Shown here: positions 4,387-5,333 of the stretch, one piece after another
How positions within the stretch are numbered: the first letter of the stretch is position 1
Layout: the number at the start of each line of letters is the position of its first letter
Assembly: GCA_044870185.1 (NCBI GenBank)
Contig: JBIOYL010000331.1
Coordinates: 1 to 5,333 of the forward strand
Direction: 5' to 3'
Source of the DNA: JBIOYL01 sp044870185
Lineage (GTDB): Bacteria > Actinomycetota > CALGFH01
DNA length: 5,333 nt
Notes under the pieces: generated by a model
The model's input: only the letters and a program-made list of their open reading frames with translations
What the model was told of the DNA's origin: nothing
Databases searched by the model: none
Position numbers and translations under genes: made by a program

Positions 4387-5333
4387 ATGCCCCGACAGGT
4401 CGTGCTGTGTTCGAGCGACGCCGCCCTGAGCGTGACGCTGCGGGTTGCGCTGGCCGCCGACGACCGGATCCTGCCGGCGGATCCCTCGGCCGACCGCCTG
4501 CCGTCGCTGGCGGGCGCGACCCACGTGGTCTTGGACGTGCCGTCAGCGGCGCGTACCAGCGCCTACCGGACCGTCCGGGCGCAGTTTTCCGGTCGGCTGA
4601 TCGTGCTCGTGGCCGGCGCGGAGGCCGACGCCCCGCCACCGGACGGCAACTGCGTGCTGATCCGGCGGCCGTTCCAGCTCGACGAGCTGCACACGGCCCT
4701 CAACACCGCGCCTCGCCGCGGCGGCCGGCGCGGCCGCGGCCTTGACGGTGGGGCGGCCCCCGCCGCCAAGGCCTCCAACCGCCGGACCGTGCCGCCGGCC
4801 GCCCCACCCCCGCCGCCGGCCTCCCCGACGCCGGCCGCCCCGCCGCCGACGCCGGCCGCCCCGCTGCTGGCCGCCCCGCTGCCGCCGCGGCCGGCCGCCC
4901 GGCCTGCGGCGAACCCTGCCAGCCCGTCAGCTCCACCGCCGCGGCCGGCCGCCCCTCAGGCCGCGGACCCTGCCGGCCCCGTTTCCCCGGCGGCCGCGGA
5001 TCCGCCCGGCCGGCCGGGTCCGCCGCCCGACCGGACCGGCAGCCCGCCCAGCCCACCCGACCCGCCGGGCGGCGGGGTGGAGGCGAGCGAGCCCGAGCCC
5101 GGGTCCGAGCCGTCGGAGCTCCGGCCGGTCCCCCCGACCGTCGAGCAGGAGGACTGGTTCTCCAACCCGCTGCTCAAGCCGGACGAGGCCACCCCGCCGA
5201 GCCTGCCCGGCGCTGAGGCGCCAGAGCCGGCCGACGTCACCGACAGGCCCAATGCCGACCTGGCGCTGGCGGTCACCCAGGAGCAGCCCGCCGTGGCCCC
5301 CCAGCCCGGGTTGGCCGCGCCGGAGCCCGCAGC
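4387..5333 (+). CDS. Degenerate receiver-like domain with long Pro/Ala-rich linker, 3'-partial
   Basis: The frame is open for 315 codons to the window end, starting at ATG 4387 after GGGGGCGGTGAG. Residues 1-106 look like a response-regulator receiver fold. The first strand QVVLCSSD keeps only one acidic residue (D11) where two are usual. HVVLDVPSA (46-54) puts D50 at the phosphoacceptor site. LIVLVAGA (71-78) matches the fourth strand, and VLIRRPFQLDELHTAL (90-105) matches the usual KPF-(D/S)-x-x-EL segment with Lys replaced by R94. It may therefore be poorly phosphorylated or a pseudo-receiver. A basic RRGGRRGRG patch (110-118) follows. Residues about 124-235 are disordered, Pro/Ala-rich and contain repeats. 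Residues about 236-315 turn acidic and include EDWFSNPLLKPDE. Any C-terminal output domain lies past the window. It is cytosolic, with no signal peptide or membrane helix seen. The receiver call is moderate, and its function is unknown. Confidence 0.7.
   Translation, partial: MPRQVVLCSSDAALSVTLRVALAADDRILPADPSADRLPSLAGATHVVLDVPSAARTSAYRTVRAQFSGRLIVLVAGAEADAPPPDGNCVLIRRPFQLDELHTALNTAPRRGGRRGRGLDGGAAPAAKASNRRTVPPAAPPPPPASPTPAAPPPTPAAPLLAAPLPPRPAARPAANPASPSAPPPRPAAPQAADPAGPVSPAAADPPGRPGPPPDRTGSPPSPPDPPGGGVEASEPEPGSEPSELRPVPPTVEQEDWFSNPLLKPDEATPPSLPGAEAPEPADVTDRPNADLALAVTQEQPAVAPQPGLAAPEPA
4825..4864. repeat. 21-bp-period tandem repeat in the linker
   Basis: CCGACGCCGGCCGCCCCGC occurs exactly at 4825-4843 and 4846-4864, with a degenerate third unit (CTGGCCGCCCCGCT) just after. 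It is in frame and encodes P-T-P-A-A-P-P units, so it expands the linker without breaking the frame. Confidence 0.7.
4882..4989. repeat. 54-bp direct repeat encoding an 18-residue unit, two copies
   Basis: The 19-base string CCGCCGCGGCCGGCCGCCC starts both units, at 4882 and 4936. The encoded units are PPRPAARPAANPASPSAP (residues 166-183) and PPRPAAPQAADPAGPVSP (184-201). Identity falls toward the 3' end, consistent with an old in-frame duplication in a disordered linker. Confidence 0.65.

Noticed and set aside
3517..4524. Minus-strand open frame opposite the HIT gene and spacer
   Set aside because: No recognisable domain; it spans the HIT coding region and its spacer. Its overlap with the element remnant gives only tail-like residues and no TnpB catalytic motif.
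4380..4745. Alternative + frame starting at GTG 4380 and overlapping the receiver-like gene
   Set aside because: Arg/Gly/Pro-rich with no domain. The frame from ATG 4387 gives a receiver-like pattern and stays open to the window end.
4801..5000. CRISPR-like or satellite repeat
   Set aside because: The repeats are in-frame Pro/Ala codon repeats without spacers and are explained by the protein linker.
4700..5056. Minus-strand Gly/Arg/Ala-rich frame opposite the Pro-rich linker
   Set aside because: Low-complexity complement of CCG/GCC repeats; not an independent gene.

Overview
The window is very GC-rich (about 75% in the coding stretches counted by hand) with strong G/C bias at third codon positions and GTG starts. 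All genes are on the + strand. With the adjacent thrS-HIT gene pair this suggests an actinobacterium (Actinomycetota). The lineage within the phylum cannot be told from the sequence.

Layout: (1) 3-1256, a polytopic membrane glycosyltransferase of the GT87/DUF2029 type, probably cut at its 5' end by the window edge, with a perfect 13-bp inverted repeat at its left margin. (2) 1333-3330, thrS, a complete four-domain threonyl-tRNA synthetase with a clear Shine-Dalgarno and a GTG start. (3) 3327-about 3550, a non-coding block of lower GC whose edge looks like the right end of an IS200/IS605-family (TnpB-type) element lying in minus orientation. It starts exactly at the thrS stop codon and may keep an omega-RNA-like scaffold. 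(4) 3553-4050, a HIT-family nucleotide hydrolase/phosphorylase. (5) 4051-4386, a 336-base gap holding a tandem direct repeat, a -10-like TATAGT, an AT-rich palindrome and a run of hairpins in the presumed leader of the next gene. (6) 4387-5333, a gene open to the window end encoding a degenerate receiver-like domain followed by a long Pro/Ala-rich linker.

How they fit together: thrS next to a HIT gene is a known actinobacterial arrangement (in Mycobacterium, thrS-HIT-pgsA). Both connect to aminoacyl-tRNA chemistry, since synthetases make Ap4A and acyl-AMP by-products that HIT enzymes remove. Here the pair is split by the element remnant, and a receiver-like protein rather than pgsA follows. 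The GT87 gene points to polyprenyl-phosphate-sugar-dependent envelope glycosylation and is linked to thrS only by orientation and a 76-base gap.

The most unusual items are the element end that supplies the thrS stop codon, its possible antisense omega-RNA, and the pseudo-receiver/Pro-rich protein with a structured leader. No complete novel system is visible.
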